Source of the DNA: Patescibacteria group bacterium
Lineage (GTDB): Bacteria > Patescibacteria > ABY1 > UBA10025 > JAHIVO01
Reading direction: 5' to 3'
Length of the DNA: 64,000 nt
NCBI GenBank assembly: GCA_028718605.1
Contig: JAQULM010000001.1
Coordinates: 539,101 to 603,100, forward strand
The notes below the pieces were generated by a model, which saw nothing but the letters and a program-made list of their open reading frames with translations, was not told the origin of the DNA and searched no databases. Below are positions 15,683-24,320 of the stretch, in pieces (the stretch's first letter is position 1; each line of letters begins with the position of its first letter). Both the position numbers and the translations under genes were made by a program.

Positions 15683-17134
15683 TCAATCTTTCGGGCGGTT
15701 GTCGATGATGCGCTTTTCCTTCACCTCCGTCTCCATGCCGAGCATTTGCAGAATTTTTTCGAGCTTTTGCTCATGGATATCAACGTTGATAAAGAGCTCG
15801 CTATGGACAGCGCGTTGGATTCTGTGCTTCATTTCGCCCATAGAAACGCCTTCTTTCAGCGCAACATGGAGGAATATCTCATCGATGTCATACGGGTCAT
15901 CATTGCGCTTCCGGATTTCCACCTGCCACTCTTCGATCTCTGGAATTGAAGACAGCACCGGATAAAAATTATTGAGGTTGATCAGCTCGCCCTTCACCTT
16001 CGTGAGGCGGAATTCTTTGATTTCCGATGTGCGCTGGATGTCCATGCGGATGCGGGGGACTGTTTTCCCGCAATGCGGGCATGGCTCGTAGTCGATCCCT
16101 TCTGTCATGTCGCCGGTGCGGTACCGCACCACGATCGTGCCGTGCCACCCGAGGCTCGTATACACCAGCTCACCGGGTTCGCCAGGCCCGACGCGCTTCC
16201 CGTTTTTGTCGATGACTTCGAAATATTCGATATCGGGATATAAATGGTACCCGGACAGCTCGTGGCACTGTATCCAGGCGATCTTCGCCTCGGTAAATGC
16301 GTACGTCGAGAGGAATTGGACATCCTTTGCGCCGACCTCGACAAGCAGTTTTTTTACCTTTTCCTTCATGCCGGCGCTCGCCCGTTCCCCGCCGCTGATG
16401 ACGAACTTCAGGTTCGAAAAATCCTTTTTCTGCTTGACTGCCTCGCGGATGAGGTGATACCCGTAGCCGGGGATAAACGCGATGATCCCGATTTTCAAGC
16501 GCTCGATCGCATCGATGATTTTCTGTGTGCCCATGATCTTGCCGCCGCCTGTCTGAAGTGACGTCATCCCAAGCTTTAAAAATCCATTATACACCTGCCA
16601 AAAAGCCAAGTGCGGAGCGTAGGGAAACGCATTGAGCGCGAAAAGGTCTCGGGATACACCGGCAACATCAAGCATGCGTGCGCCTCCCTCCTGCAGCGTC
16701 GCGACGTCAGTCGCCGTATACGCAAACGGGGTCGGCAATGCCGTGCGGCCGGTTGTAAAATGCAGATGCACTGGTTTGTATTCATATTCAAGCGCCCGCT
16801 TGACGTCCTGTTTGGTCAGCTTTCCCCAGAGGATCTGCGCCAGTTTTTGCTTGGACGCGTACTGCTTGATTAATTGCTCGTCCGGCTGAAGAATGAATTG
16901 CCGCGTCCTCGCCGGATCATCCGCTGTCGGCGCGATGTCCGCCTTAGTCGTGAAGGGGATTCGCTGCAAGTCATCGGTCGTCCGAATGTCCCCAAACCGA
17001 ATGTTATTTTCTTCAAACAACCGGCGGTAATACGGCGAATAGGGCAGCTCGTGCTGCATAAAGTACGCGAGCCGGCGGTTCTGGCGCTCGAGCAGCTCCG
17101 CAGCAGGTAATTGCGAAAGTTCGGTCCATTTCAT
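15683..17134 (-). CDS. PaaK-like adenylate-forming ligase (phenylacetate-CoA ligase family)
   Basis: A 483-residue ANL-superfamily enzyme. The phosphate-binding loop appears as LHFTTGRTALPTPF in place of TSGTTGxPT, followed by the A-site VISGGERASAG, the YAFTEAK segment, and GELVYTSLGWHGTIVVRYRTGDMTEG with a CPHCGK zinc pair near residue 365. The C-terminal PaaK-type lid domain covers roughly 395-470. It activates a carboxylic acid as an acyl-adenylate, then usually transfers it to CoA. In this neighbourhood it could activate scavenged fatty acids for the two acyltransferases upstream, which is inference from context only. Confidence 0.85.
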   Translation of the reverse strand: MKWTELSQLPAAELLERQNRRLAYFMQHELPYSPYYRRLFEENNIRFGDIRTTDDLQRIPFTTKADIAPTADDPARTRQFILQPDEQLIKQYASKQKLAQILWGKLTKQDVKRALEYEYKPVHLHFTTGRTALPTPFAYTATDVATLQEGGARMLDVAGVSRDLFALNAFPYAPHLAFWQVYNGFLKLGMTSLQTGGGKIMGTQKIIDAIERLKIGIIAFIPGYGYHLIREAVKQKKDFSNLKFVISGGERASAGMKEKVKKLLVEVGAKDVQFLSTYAFTEAKIAWIQCHELSGYHLYPDIEYFEVIDKNGKRVGPGEPGELVYTSLGWHGTIVVRYRTGDMTEGIDYEPCPHCGKTVPRIRMDIQRTSEIKEFRLTKVKGELINLNNFYPVLSSIPEIEEWQVEIRKRNDDPYDIDEIFLHVALKEGVSMGEMKHRIQRAVHSELFINVDIHEQKLEKILQMLGMETEVKEKRIIDNRPKD

Positions 17135-17148
17135 AGATATATCATAAA

Positions 17149-17817
17149 TTATAAATGACGGGCATGAATACTTGTCAGATTATCGATCTGCGCCATGATA
17201 TAATCAGTCGCTCCATACAGCAGTTCACGATCAACTTTCTTGCCGTAAAACTGGTTGAGCTCAAACGGCTTACCGATATGAATCTCCATCGAATGGGGAT
17301 TGAGCAGCACATTTTTTATAACCTGCCGCCGCCGCAATAATCTCGGCAGGTCCGCACGGACCGAAATGTCGTGGACAAGCCCGACCGGCACGATCGGCAC
17401 TCGGGACCAGAGCGCGAGCCGCGCGACGCCGGTTTTTGCGTGATGTTTTGCCGCGCTAAATTCCTGAAGCAGCCCTTCCGGAAAAATGCCGACGACTTTC
17501 CCCTTGCGAAGGTAGTCCTGTGCGATATCAAGGCAAATTTTCGGGTTTTCACGGTAGAACGGGATTGACCCTGCCCACCGCTCCGCGACAATCTTTTCCC
17601 AAAACCAGCCCCACTTGGCAACATTCGAAACGAAAAAAATTTTATCGTCGATCCGCGGTATGATCACCGCAGCGATAAAAACGCCATCCATGGGCCCCAT
17701 GTGCTTGCACGCGATGATGTACGGGCCTTTCAGGGGCACATTTTCAAGCCCCACGGTTTTTCGGATGAAGAACCGTACAAATGGGAACAGCGTTCGTTTT
17801 GCTATTGGGTACACCAT
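17149..17817 (-). CDS. PlsC-like 1-acylglycerol-3-phosphate acyltransferase (second copy)
   Basis: About 222 residues with the acyltransferase motifs in order: motif I HMGPMD (H-x4-D, in CKHMGPMDGVF), motif II GSIPFYRE, motif III FPEGLLQ and motif IV VPIVPVGLV. These enzymes acylate lysophosphatidate to phosphatidate at the inner membrane face. It starts at ATG (MVYPIAKR); an upstream TTG would place the start exactly against the stop of the preceding paralogue. It is followed 14 bases later by the PaaK-like ligase. Confidence 0.88.
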   Translation of the reverse strand: MVYPIAKRTLFPFVRFFIRKTVGLENVPLKGPYIIACKHMGPMDGVFIAAVIIPRIDDKIFFVSNVAKWGWFWEKIVAERWAGSIPFYRENPKICLDIAQDYLRKGKVVGIFPEGLLQEFSAAKHHAKTGVARLALWSRVPIVPVGLVHDISVRADLPRLLRRRQVIKNVLLNPHSMEIHIGKPFELNQFYGKKVDRELLYGATDYIMAQIDNLTSIHARHL

Positions 17818-17841
17818 GACACTCTGGCGTCGTTTATACAA

Positions 17842-18480
17842 TTAATGACTGTACGACTTGCCACACAGCTGACCAACCGCGGACATTAGTTTTCTTGTTG
17901 CCGCATCCAGCAGGGATTTGTCAATCGGCTTGCCGCGAAACTCTGCGAGATCAACCGAAGGACCGAACCGCACATCAATCCTCCTGCTGGGGCGGAAAAG
18001 GTTGGCAAGAACCGTGAGAAAGCTGTGCCCGGTTGGATTCACGAGCCCGGCCGGAATCAGCGGAGCGCCGGTTGCGAGCGCCAGCCGAATTGCTCCAGTT
18101 TTGCCCTTTAGCAGTGACGACGGGTCAATATTCCTGGTCGCTTCGGGGAACATCAAAACGATCCCACCTCGGCTGATGATGGCCGTCGCCTCGTCCAGTG
18201 TGTCCCGTTTTCGTTTTGGGTTAATAGGAATGGCGCCAAACCACGAACGGGATATCGCGCCACCGAGCACTACCCACAGAATGTAGCGGGATGGAACGCT
18301 GATTGCCTTGCGGAAACGCCTTATCAGAATATAGGAAAGCGCCGGCCCATCGAGGAAACCGACGTGGTTTGCAGCAACGATAAACGGTGCGGCAGACGGT
18401 AGATTTTCCGCTCCCGTCACCGTACCGAGCTTCAGGGCAATCAAGGGTCCGAGAATTTTCCGCAGCAAACGGTACATCAT
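17842..18480 (-). CDS. PlsC-like 1-acylglycerol-3-phosphate acyltransferase (first copy)
   Basis: A 212-residue acyltransferase with motif I NHVGFLDGPAL (H-x4-D), a basic-rich motif II region (WFGAIPINPKRKR), motif III MFPEATRN and motif IV APLIPAGLVNP. It shares overall layout with the following gene but the two are clearly divergent, so they may differ in acyl donor or position (sn-1 versus sn-2). It is the first gene of the acyltransferase-ligase-patatin-CarS run and lies 21 bases from the pyrophosphatase stop codon. Confidence 0.88.
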   Translation of the reverse strand: MMYRLLRKILGPLIALKLGTVTGAENLPSAAPFIVAANHVGFLDGPALSYILIRRFRKAISVPSRYILWVVLGGAISRSWFGAIPINPKRKRDTLDEATAIISRGGIVLMFPEATRNIDPSSLLKGKTGAIRLALATGAPLIPAGLVNPTGHSFLTVLANLFRPSRRIDVRFGPSVDLAEFRGKPIDKSLLDAATRKLMSAVGQLCGKSYSH

Positions 18481-18501
18481 ATCAAATGGTGAAAAAGGGG
18501 G

Positions 18502-20499
18502 CTATTTTATTACAAGGCCGATGATAAGTAACGCAACAATATTGAGAATCTTGATCATGGGATTAATCGCCGGGCCCGCGGTATCTTTGTACGGATCGCC
18601 GACCGTATCGCCGGTCACCGCTGCCTGGTGTGCAATTGATCCCTTGCCGCCGTATTCACCCGACTCGATATATTTCTTCGCATTATCCCACGCAGCGCCG
18701 CCGGTTGTCATGGAAATAGCTACGAAAATGCCGGTCACGATGCTGCCGACGAGCAACCCCGAGAGCGCTGCCGGGCCCATGAGCCACCCGACGAGAAACG
18801 GAACAACGACCGGAATGAGCGCCGGCAGTATCATCTGCTTGATCGCGCCCTTGGTGACGATATCAACGGCGCGGGCATAGTCCGGCTTCGCGGTTCCTTC
18901 CATAATGCCCTTGATCTCTTTGAACTGGCGCCGGACCTCATGCACGACGTTACCCGCCACCTTGCCGACGGCCTGCATCGCCTGTGCGCCGAAGAAATAC
19001 GGCAGCAGCCCGCCGATAAAGAGCCCCACGAGAACTTTCGGATCATCGAGGACGAATGACGTGGCGATGCCGCGATCAGCCAATTCCTGCGTGTATGAAG
19101 CGAATAAAACCAGCGCTGCGAGGCCTGCTGAACCGATCGCATACCCTTTCGTAACGGCCTTCGTCGTATTCCCGACGGCATCCAGCGGATCGGTTACCGT
19201 GCGGACATCCTCGGGCATCCCCGCCATTTCTGCGATACCGCCCGCATTATCAGTTATCGGGCCATATGCATCAATAGTGACAATAATCCCGGCGAGCGAG
19301 AGCATGCTCATAACCGCAATAGCAACCCCGTATATGTCAGCGAACGCATATGCCACTAAAATCCCGCCTGAAATCACAAGGATTGGAAGCGCGGTGGACT
19401 TCATGCTGACGGCAAGCCCTGTAATAATGTTCGTGCCATGCCCCGTAACTGAACTCTTGGCAACTGAGCGGACGGGATTATACTTCGTCGATGTATAGTA
19501 TTCGGTGATAATAACAAGGAGTGCCGTGACGACGAGGCCAACGAGCGCTGCGAGGTAAATGCTCATCTCGTCATACTGGCCATTGCCGGCCATAAGCCAT
19601 TTGGTGATCGGGTAAAACCCTACGGCTGACAAAACACCAGCAACGATCAAACCGCGGTACAGGGCACCCATGATATTTTGTTTCTTGCCGAGGCGGATAA
19701 AGAGCACGCCGATAATCGAACTTACAATAGAGAGGCCGCCAATAACGAGCGGGAAAAAAAGCGCATTGCCAAACCCGACAAACGTCAGCGATCCGAGCAG
19801 CATCGTCGCGACTGCTGTGACTGCGTACGTCTCAAAAAGGTCGGCAGCCATACCGGCACAATCACCGACGTTATCACCGACGTTATCAGCGATAACGGCA
19901 GGGTTTCGCGGGTCGTCTTCCGGAATTCCCGCCTCAACCTTGCCGACAAGGTCTGCGCCGACATCAGCCGCCTTCGTATAGATACCGCCGCCTAATCGGG
20001 CGAATATTGATATCAAACTTCCGCCAAAGCCCAGGCCGATCAGTGCTTCGATGTCCTTCGTTATCGCATAAAAACCGGCAACTCCCAGCAAGCCGAGGCC
20101 GACAACGAGGAGGCCGGTAATCGCACCGCCCTTTGCCGACACGTCGAGGGCTTTCGCAAGCCCGCTCCGCGCCGCCTCAGCGGTGCGCACATTTGCCCGC
20201 ACTGAAACATTCATGCCGATATACCCGGCCAAGGCCGAGAGTACCGCACCGACGAGAAAACCGAGTGCGGTGGTCATGCCGAGAAAAACCCAGAGTGCCA
20301 CGCCAATAACGATTGCGATAACGCCGACAGTTTTGTACTGGCGGTTCAGGTACGCACGGGCGCCTTCCTGGATCGCTCGTGCGATAGACTGCATTTTTTC
20401 GTTGCCTGTGGGAAGCTTCACGATCCACCGGATGAGGAGCGCGCCGTAAATAATCGCAAGCACAGCTGCCCCAAGTGCGATAATGAGGGGTGTTTCCAT
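18502..20499 (-). CDS. hppA: Membrane-bound proton-translocating pyrophosphatase (K+-independent type)
   Basis: A 665-residue polytopic pump, normal length for the family, with about 16 hydrophobic helices. The substrate site is complete: DVGADLVGKVEAGIPEDDPR and NPAVIADNVGDNVGD, plus the later NAGGIAEM and GDTVGDPYKDTAGP. The GNTTKA signature (Lys where K+-dependent pumps have Ala) and T three residues later mark the K+-independent, H+-pumping class. It couples pyrophosphate hydrolysis to proton export and can energise a cell with little respiration. It is about 70 bases downstream of nusA on the same strand. Confidence 0.95.
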   Translation of the reverse strand: METPLIIALGAAVLAIIYGALLIRWIVKLPTGNEKMQSIARAIQEGARAYLNRQYKTVGVIAIVIGVALWVFLGMTTALGFLVGAVLSALAGYIGMNVSVRANVRTAEAARSGLAKALDVSAKGGAITGLLVVGLGLLGVAGFYAITKDIEALIGLGFGGSLISIFARLGGGIYTKAADVGADLVGKVEAGIPEDDPRNPAVIADNVGDNVGDCAGMAADLFETYAVTAVATMLLGSLTFVGFGNALFFPLVIGGLSIVSSIIGVLFIRLGKKQNIMGALYRGLIVAGVLSAVGFYPITKWLMAGNGQYDEMSIYLAALVGLVVTALLVIITEYYTSTKYNPVRSVAKSSVTGHGTNIITGLAVSMKSTALPILVISGGILVAYAFADIYGVAIAVMSMLSLAGIIVTIDAYGPITDNAGGIAEMAGMPEDVRTVTDPLDAVGNTTKAVTKGYAIGSAGLAALVLFASYTQELADRGIATSFVLDDPKVLVGLFIGGLLPYFFGAQAMQAVGKVAGNVVHEVRRQFKEIKGIMEGTAKPDYARAVDIVTKGAIKQMILPALIPVVVPFLVGWLMGPAALSGLLVGSIVTGIFVAISMTTGGAAWDNAKKYIESGEYGGKGSIAHQAAVTGDTVGDPYKDTAGPAINPMIKILNIVALLIIGLVIK

Positions 20500-20570
20500 A
20501 CGATTCGTCCTTTGATATTCGTAGATTAAAATTTAAAAGCTCAACGCGGGAATACCGCGTATATGCAAAA

Positions 20571-21965
20571 TTATTGCGTGGGGGTCTCGGTCTTTTCGTC
20601 TGCTGGCGCAGCGGGCGTTTCAGGCTCAGGTTGCGGAATAACCGGCTGCGCTGCCTCCGTGCTTGGAGTACCGGCAACGGTTGCTTCTGCCTGAGCTTGT
20701 GCCTGAGGCGCAGGAGCAGCTTCTCCAGCTTCCGTCTGCGGTACGGCGCCTGCTGCATCTTTCTTGGGCATGGTATCTGATACAATATCAATTTTCCACC
20801 CCGATAACTTCGCGGAGAGCCGAACGTTCTGGCCGGCCTTGCCGATCGCGAGGGACAGCTGATCTTCCTTCACCTCAACAATCGCTGTTTTCTCGTCCTG
20901 GTTCAACTTCACCCCCAAAACTTTTGCTGGCGACAGGGAATTGGTGATGAACCGGACTGGATCGTCATCCCATTCAATAATATCGATTTTTTCTCCCCCA
21001 ACTTCCGATATGATCGTCTGGACCCGCGAACCGCGCTGGCCGACGCATGAGCCGACCGGATCAATGTTTCGCTGTGTTGTCGCAACGGCAATCTTAGTGC
21101 GTGATCCCGCCTCGCGGGCGATTGCTTTAATAACGACCGAACCATTGCCGATTTCGGGCACTTCGACGCTGAACAGCTTCGCAACCATCTCCGGATGCGA
21201 CCGGGATAAAATAATTTCCGGCCCTTTCGATGTTTGCGAAACGCCGACTACATAGTACTTGAGCCGCTGCCCCGGCGTGTATCGCTCGTGCGGTATCTGT
21301 TCCGGCGGCGGCAGAAGTGCCGTTGTCTGCCCAAGGTCAATCAAGACCATGCGGCCCTCAACGCGCTGGACAGTCCCATTGATAATTTCATGTTCGCGCT
21401 CCTTGAACTCCTTAAATATTTTCTCGCGCTCCGCTTCACGCAACCGCTGGATGATTACCTGCTTCGCAGTCTGCGCTGCCATCCGGCCATATGCTGCAGG
21501 CGGAAAGAGCTCGGTTTTGATGACATCGCCTTCCGCGGCGCCTTTCTTGACGGCCTGCGCTTCTGTCACGGTAATTTCCGTCTTTGGGTTAAAACGCTCG
21601 ATCTTCTCGTCATCGCTCTCCGCGATGTTCTCTGCTTTCTGCCCAGTCGCTTCGGGAGCAGTTTGCGGCGCATCTGCTGTGCCCGTCGTTGCCGCATCCG
21701 CTTCTTCCTGAAGGCGTTTCTCCTCGCGTAATTTCTCGGTGAGAGCGGCCTTTTCGTCTGATACCACTGTTTTAACATCAAAAACACGGGAACCACCGGT
21801 AACCATATCGAATTCAACCTTGATGTTCTGGTTCTTCTCCCCGAAATCCTTGCGGTACGCGACGGCGAGCGCCGCCTCAATCGTCTCGATGACGGATTCG
21901 AGGGTGATATTTTTCTCCTCACAAATCTGCTTCGCTGCTTGTAAAATCTCATTCTCTCGTGCCAT
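20571..21965 (-). CDS. nusA: Transcription termination/antitermination factor NusA
   Basis: About 464 residues. The N-terminal RNA-polymerase-binding domain starts MARENEILQAAKQICEEK and carries a low-complexity Ala/Thr/Glu insert (about 90-130). An S1 domain (EIINGTVQRVEGRMVLIDLG) and two KH domains follow (RSHPEMVAKLFSVEVPEI, GSCVGQRGSRVQ, and LSLAIGKAGQNVRLSAKLSG). After KH2 the protein ends in a roughly 65-residue Pro/Ala/Glu-rich tail instead of acidic repeats. The start at MARENE is preferred over an upstream in-frame ATG twelve bases away. The usual rimP/infB neighbours are absent. Confidence 0.95.
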   Translation of the reverse strand: MARENEILQAAKQICEEKNITLESVIETIEAALAVAYRKDFGEKNQNIKVEFDMVTGGSRVFDVKTVVSDEKAALTEKLREEKRLQEEADAATTGTADAPQTAPEATGQKAENIAESDDEKIERFNPKTEITVTEAQAVKKGAAEGDVIKTELFPPAAYGRMAAQTAKQVIIQRLREAEREKIFKEFKEREHEIINGTVQRVEGRMVLIDLGQTTALLPPPEQIPHERYTPGQRLKYYVVGVSQTSKGPEIILSRSHPEMVAKLFSVEVPEIGNGSVVIKAIAREAGSRTKIAVATTQRNIDPVGSCVGQRGSRVQTIISEVGGEKIDIIEWDDDPVRFITNSLSPAKVLGVKLNQDEKTAIVEVKEDQLSLAIGKAGQNVRLSAKLSGWKIDIVSDTMPKKDAAGAVPQTEAGEAAPAPQAQAQAEATVAGTPSTEAAQPVIPQPEPETPAAPADEKTETPTQ

Positions 21966-22065
21966 ATGCGTGGTCACTATTCATTATCAACTGATTAAAA
22001 AAAGCCAGTATACAAATACACTAGCTTACCTGCAGTATAGAATACCCGATTAAAAATGGCAAGGC

Positions 22066-22431
22066 CTACTCGAGGCTCACATTCTTCAGGTGCCGTACTG
22101 CGTCCCCATCAGCACGACGCTCAATGGCGATGACATCGACTCGAACAGCCCCTTGATACCGATGCTGCCGCAGATACGCAGCGATGACGCGCTCGAGCGC
22201 CCGCTTCTTGCGCTCTCCGATAGATTCTTCGGGTGTCCCGAATTTTTTCGACACCCTTACTTTAACTTCCACAAATACAACACATGGCTCATCAGTATCA
22301 AACGCGATAATGTCTGCTTCACCGGCGCGGGCAGACCAGTTTCGTGCGATAACCCAGTACCCCCGGTCCTGAAGGTAGCCAACAGCATACTCCTCGCCCC
22401 ATTTTCCGATTCGTTTCCGATGCACGTGCAT
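22066..22431 (-). CDS. YraN/UPF0102 family endonuclease-like protein
   Basis: About 121 residues of the restriction-endonuclease-like UPF0102 family. Signature elements are GKWGEEYAVGYLQDRGYWVIARNW, GEADIIAFD (catalytic Asp), VVFVEVKVR (E-x-K) and FGTPEESI. Members are often beside rnhB and are linked to DNA uptake or repair, though the activity is poorly defined. The ATG (MHVHRKRIG) replaces an upstream TTG. It lies in the rnhB - methyltransferase - yraN order on the minus strand, about 75 bases after the methyltransferase. Confidence 0.9.
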   Translation of the reverse strand: MHVHRKRIGKWGEEYAVGYLQDRGYWVIARNWSARAGEADIIAFDTDEPCVVFVEVKVRVSKKFGTPEESIGERKKRALERVIAAYLRQHRYQGAVRVDVIAIERRADGDAVRHLKNVSLE

Positions 22432-22508
22432 AAGCGGACGAATGATCAATAAAAATTCCCAACAACGGCTCTACGCCGGGGGAAGGTTGCGCGTTGACTG
22501 CGTAACGG

Positions 22509-23075
22509 CTATGCACGCTCAAATACCAGCGCGTAGTGGTAGGGACTTGCTTCGGATTCGTGCACGAGCTGCAGCCCTGCAGCCCGTGCGGTTTGGACGA
22601 CGGTTGCTGACGGGACACAGTGTTCCTGCTTATGGCTAAACTTCCCGCCGCCGGGCTTCCAGTCAACAACGGCGATGCGGCCGTGTCTATCCAGAATGCG
22701 CAGTGCTTCGCGAAACACGTCTCCGTGCTTTGTTGTTTGTGAAAGAAGCTGAACGAGCAAAACAACGTCGACGGATCCTGCAGGAATACGGCGAATCGCG
22801 CGGTACACTTCGACGTTCGCCCATACCGTCTTGATGTTACTCATCCCATACATCCGCGCTTTGCTCTCAAGTGCAGAGAGCGCGTGTTTTAACACGTCAA
22901 CCCCATAGACAACCCCATCATCACCGACGATCCGCGCTGCGTCGAGGACGAAATACCCCGCGCCGCACCCAAAATCAGCAACGGCCATGCCGTATGAAAC
23001 GCCAACTCGCTTCAGGATATCCCAGGGATTCAAGAATTCATGCCCCGCATGTTGTGTCTTTTTGGGAGTCTTCAT
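22509..23075 (-). CDS. Class I SAM-dependent methyltransferase
   Basis: A 188-residue Rossmann-fold methyltransferase. Motif I is VADFGCGAGYFVLDAA, motif II acidic residue is in VVYGVDVLKHAL, and motif IV is VDVVLLVQLLSQ. The early FLNPWDIL and the downstream REALRILDRHGRIAVVDWKPG resemble UbiE/ArsM-like small-molecule methyltransferases. The substrate is not determinable from the sequence. It is cotranscribed with rnhB (80-base gap upstream). Confidence 0.85.
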   Translation of the reverse strand: MKTPKKTQHAGHEFLNPWDILKRVGVSYGMAVADFGCGAGYFVLDAARIVGDDGVVYGVDVLKHALSALESKARMYGMSNIKTVWANVEVYRAIRRIPAGSVDVVLLVQLLSQTTKHGDVFREALRILDRHGRIAVVDWKPGGGKFSHKQEHCVPSATVVQTARAAGLQLVHESEASPYHYALVFERA

Positions 23076-23155
23076 ACGTACTCAGTATAGCACAACAAAA
23101 CCCCTATCGCATCTTATGCGGGGCGTGCTTTGACACGGAACGGAAACCCAATTAT

Positions 23156-23797
23156 CTACCGACAAACCGCACGGCGACTCTCAATACACAACCTGATCGG
23201 TGCATACGAAGTGCGGTGCTCACGGCATACGCCGTGCCTCTCAATGCTCCGCCGATGCTGCGCGGTGCCATACCCTTTATTCCGGTCAAATTGGTACTGG
23301 GGATATCGCGTGTGTAACGCATCCATGAGGCGGTCACGGGAAACTTTCGCAATGATTGACGCCGCAGCAATACAAAGCTCCTTCGCGTCTCCCCGAATAA
23401 TAGCGTGTGTCGGCGTGCTACCGCATTGGATGCGGAATGCGTCGACGAGCGCCGCGTCGGGCCTCACGGTAAGTTTCAAAATGCTCCCGCGGAGCGCAGC
23501 CATGTTCGCATACTGAATGCCCCGCCGATCAATAACGATTCGGCTGATGACAACAACAGAATATGAAACTGCCACGGAGACGATCTCCTCGTATAATTCT
23601 GTACGCCTCCGGGGCGTCAGCATTTTTGAATCTCGGATTCCCCGGACCATACACCGTCGGGGCAGGATGACGGCAGCGGCTACGATTGGGCCTGCCCATG
23701 CGCCGCGTCCTGCCTCGTCCGTCCCGGCAACCCATCGGCTACCTCGGGCACGGAGCTGCAGTTCTGCTTTCCGCTGTGGCCGTACGTTCTTATTCAT
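23156..23797 (-). CDS. rnhB: Ribonuclease HII
   Basis: A 213-residue type 2 RNase H. Catalytic acids are in GTDEAGRGAWAGP (Asp-Glu), in ALVDAFRI and in the segment ASIIAKVSRDRLMD; the C-terminal YPQYQFDRNKGYGTAQH is the family's DNA-contacting element. It removes ribonucleotides and RNA primers from DNA. Upstream lies the strong terminator of the structured RNA gene; a TATACT -10 element is visible between them, eleven bases before the ATG, so rnhB appears to have its own start of transcription. Confidence 0.95.
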   Translation of the reverse strand: MNKNVRPQRKAELQLRARGSRWVAGTDEAGRGAWAGPIVAAAVILPRRCMVRGIRDSKMLTPRRRTELYEEIVSVAVSYSVVVISRIVIDRRGIQYANMAALRGSILKLTVRPDAALVDAFRIQCGSTPTHAIIRGDAKELCIAAASIIAKVSRDRLMDALHTRYPQYQFDRNKGYGTAQHRRSIERHGVCREHRTSYAPIRLCIESRRAVCR

Positions 23798-23834
23798 ACA
23801 TTGCTTTCAGTATATACGAAATGCCCAAATAACT

Positions 23835-23858
23835 AAAAAGGGGCGGTATGACCGCCCC
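23835..23858 (-). terminator. Intrinsic terminator of the structured RNA gene
   Basis: On the minus strand a perfect 8-bp stem GGGGCGGT/ACCGCCCC with a 3-base loop is followed by TTTTT. It is located between the structured RNA and the rnhB start. Confidence 0.9.
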
Positions 23859-24197
23859 CTTAGTATAATTACTTTTTGAGCGTCAACCGCCCCGCGGCTA
23901 TTTTCCTACAGAGCGTCCGCCCTTGCGGGCAGGCACTATGATCTAATGGAGCATAGCCGTTTGGCTTTTTGCGTTGGCTCTCAAAAAGCAATTTTCCTTC
24001 ACCACCTCGTGGTTAAACTCTCGTTCTCATTGCTGAGCGCAAAAGGATAACCTTTTTGTTTTTTTTTGGAAAAACTTTTCCGAACCTGCCAACAACAGGT
24101 TCTCTGGCAGTGAAGAAAGGTTGCTTCCGATATTTCTAGTATTCGAAACAACCTTCCGGCACCGCCACACTGTGCATAACTTGTTAAAATTCATTCT
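23835..24197 (-). ncRNA. Candidate structured non-coding RNA, about 360 nt, unknown family
   Basis: This 520-base protein gap holds a complete RNA-gene layout on the minus strand: a perfect sigma70 promoter, a stem-rich transcript and an intrinsic terminator. The 3' domain nests CTTTTTGAG/CTCAAAAAG (23872-23880 with 23980-23988), GGCTAT/ATAGCC (23896-23901 with 23953-23958) and a ten-of-eleven-pair stem capped by a GCAA tetraloop (23912-23937). The 5' domain has GGCGGTG/CACTGCC closing a 10-bp hairpin (about 24108-24165), an AACCTG/CAGGTT hairpin, a CTCA-GCAA-TGAG hairpin and an ACCAC/GTGGT hairpin. I looked for RNase P, tmRNA, SRP and 6S signatures and found none. A leader controlling rnhB is an alternative reading. 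Confidence 0.65.
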
Positions 24198-24203
24198 GAA
24201 AAC

Positions 24204-24232
24204 AGTATAGCATGGTTTTTCATAAATGTCAA
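24204..24232 (-). promoter_or_regulatory. Consensus sigma70 promoter of the structured RNA
   Basis: Minus-strand TTGACA (24227-24232), a 17-base spacer and TATACT (24204-24209) give a near-consensus promoter. Transcription should start near 24197. No ORF begins in the next 400 bases on this strand before the terminator. Confidence 0.85.
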
Positions 24233-24320
24233 TAGTCTTTTTCGGCTAATGTTCAACAAAATTCAAAAATTCAAAAAGATACCTGTTTTAACACACCAAT
24301 GGGTTTTCCACAGCCAATAG

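Noticed and set aside
23835..24197. RNase P RNA, tmRNA, SRP or 6S identity of the structured RNA
   Set aside because: I looked for GAGGAAAGTCC and ACAGAA (RNase P), a tRNA-like end and tag ORF (tmRNA), the GGAAGCAGCC SRP core, and a 6S-like single bubble. None is present. One stretch can be read as a short tag-like peptide but there is no tRNA-like end.
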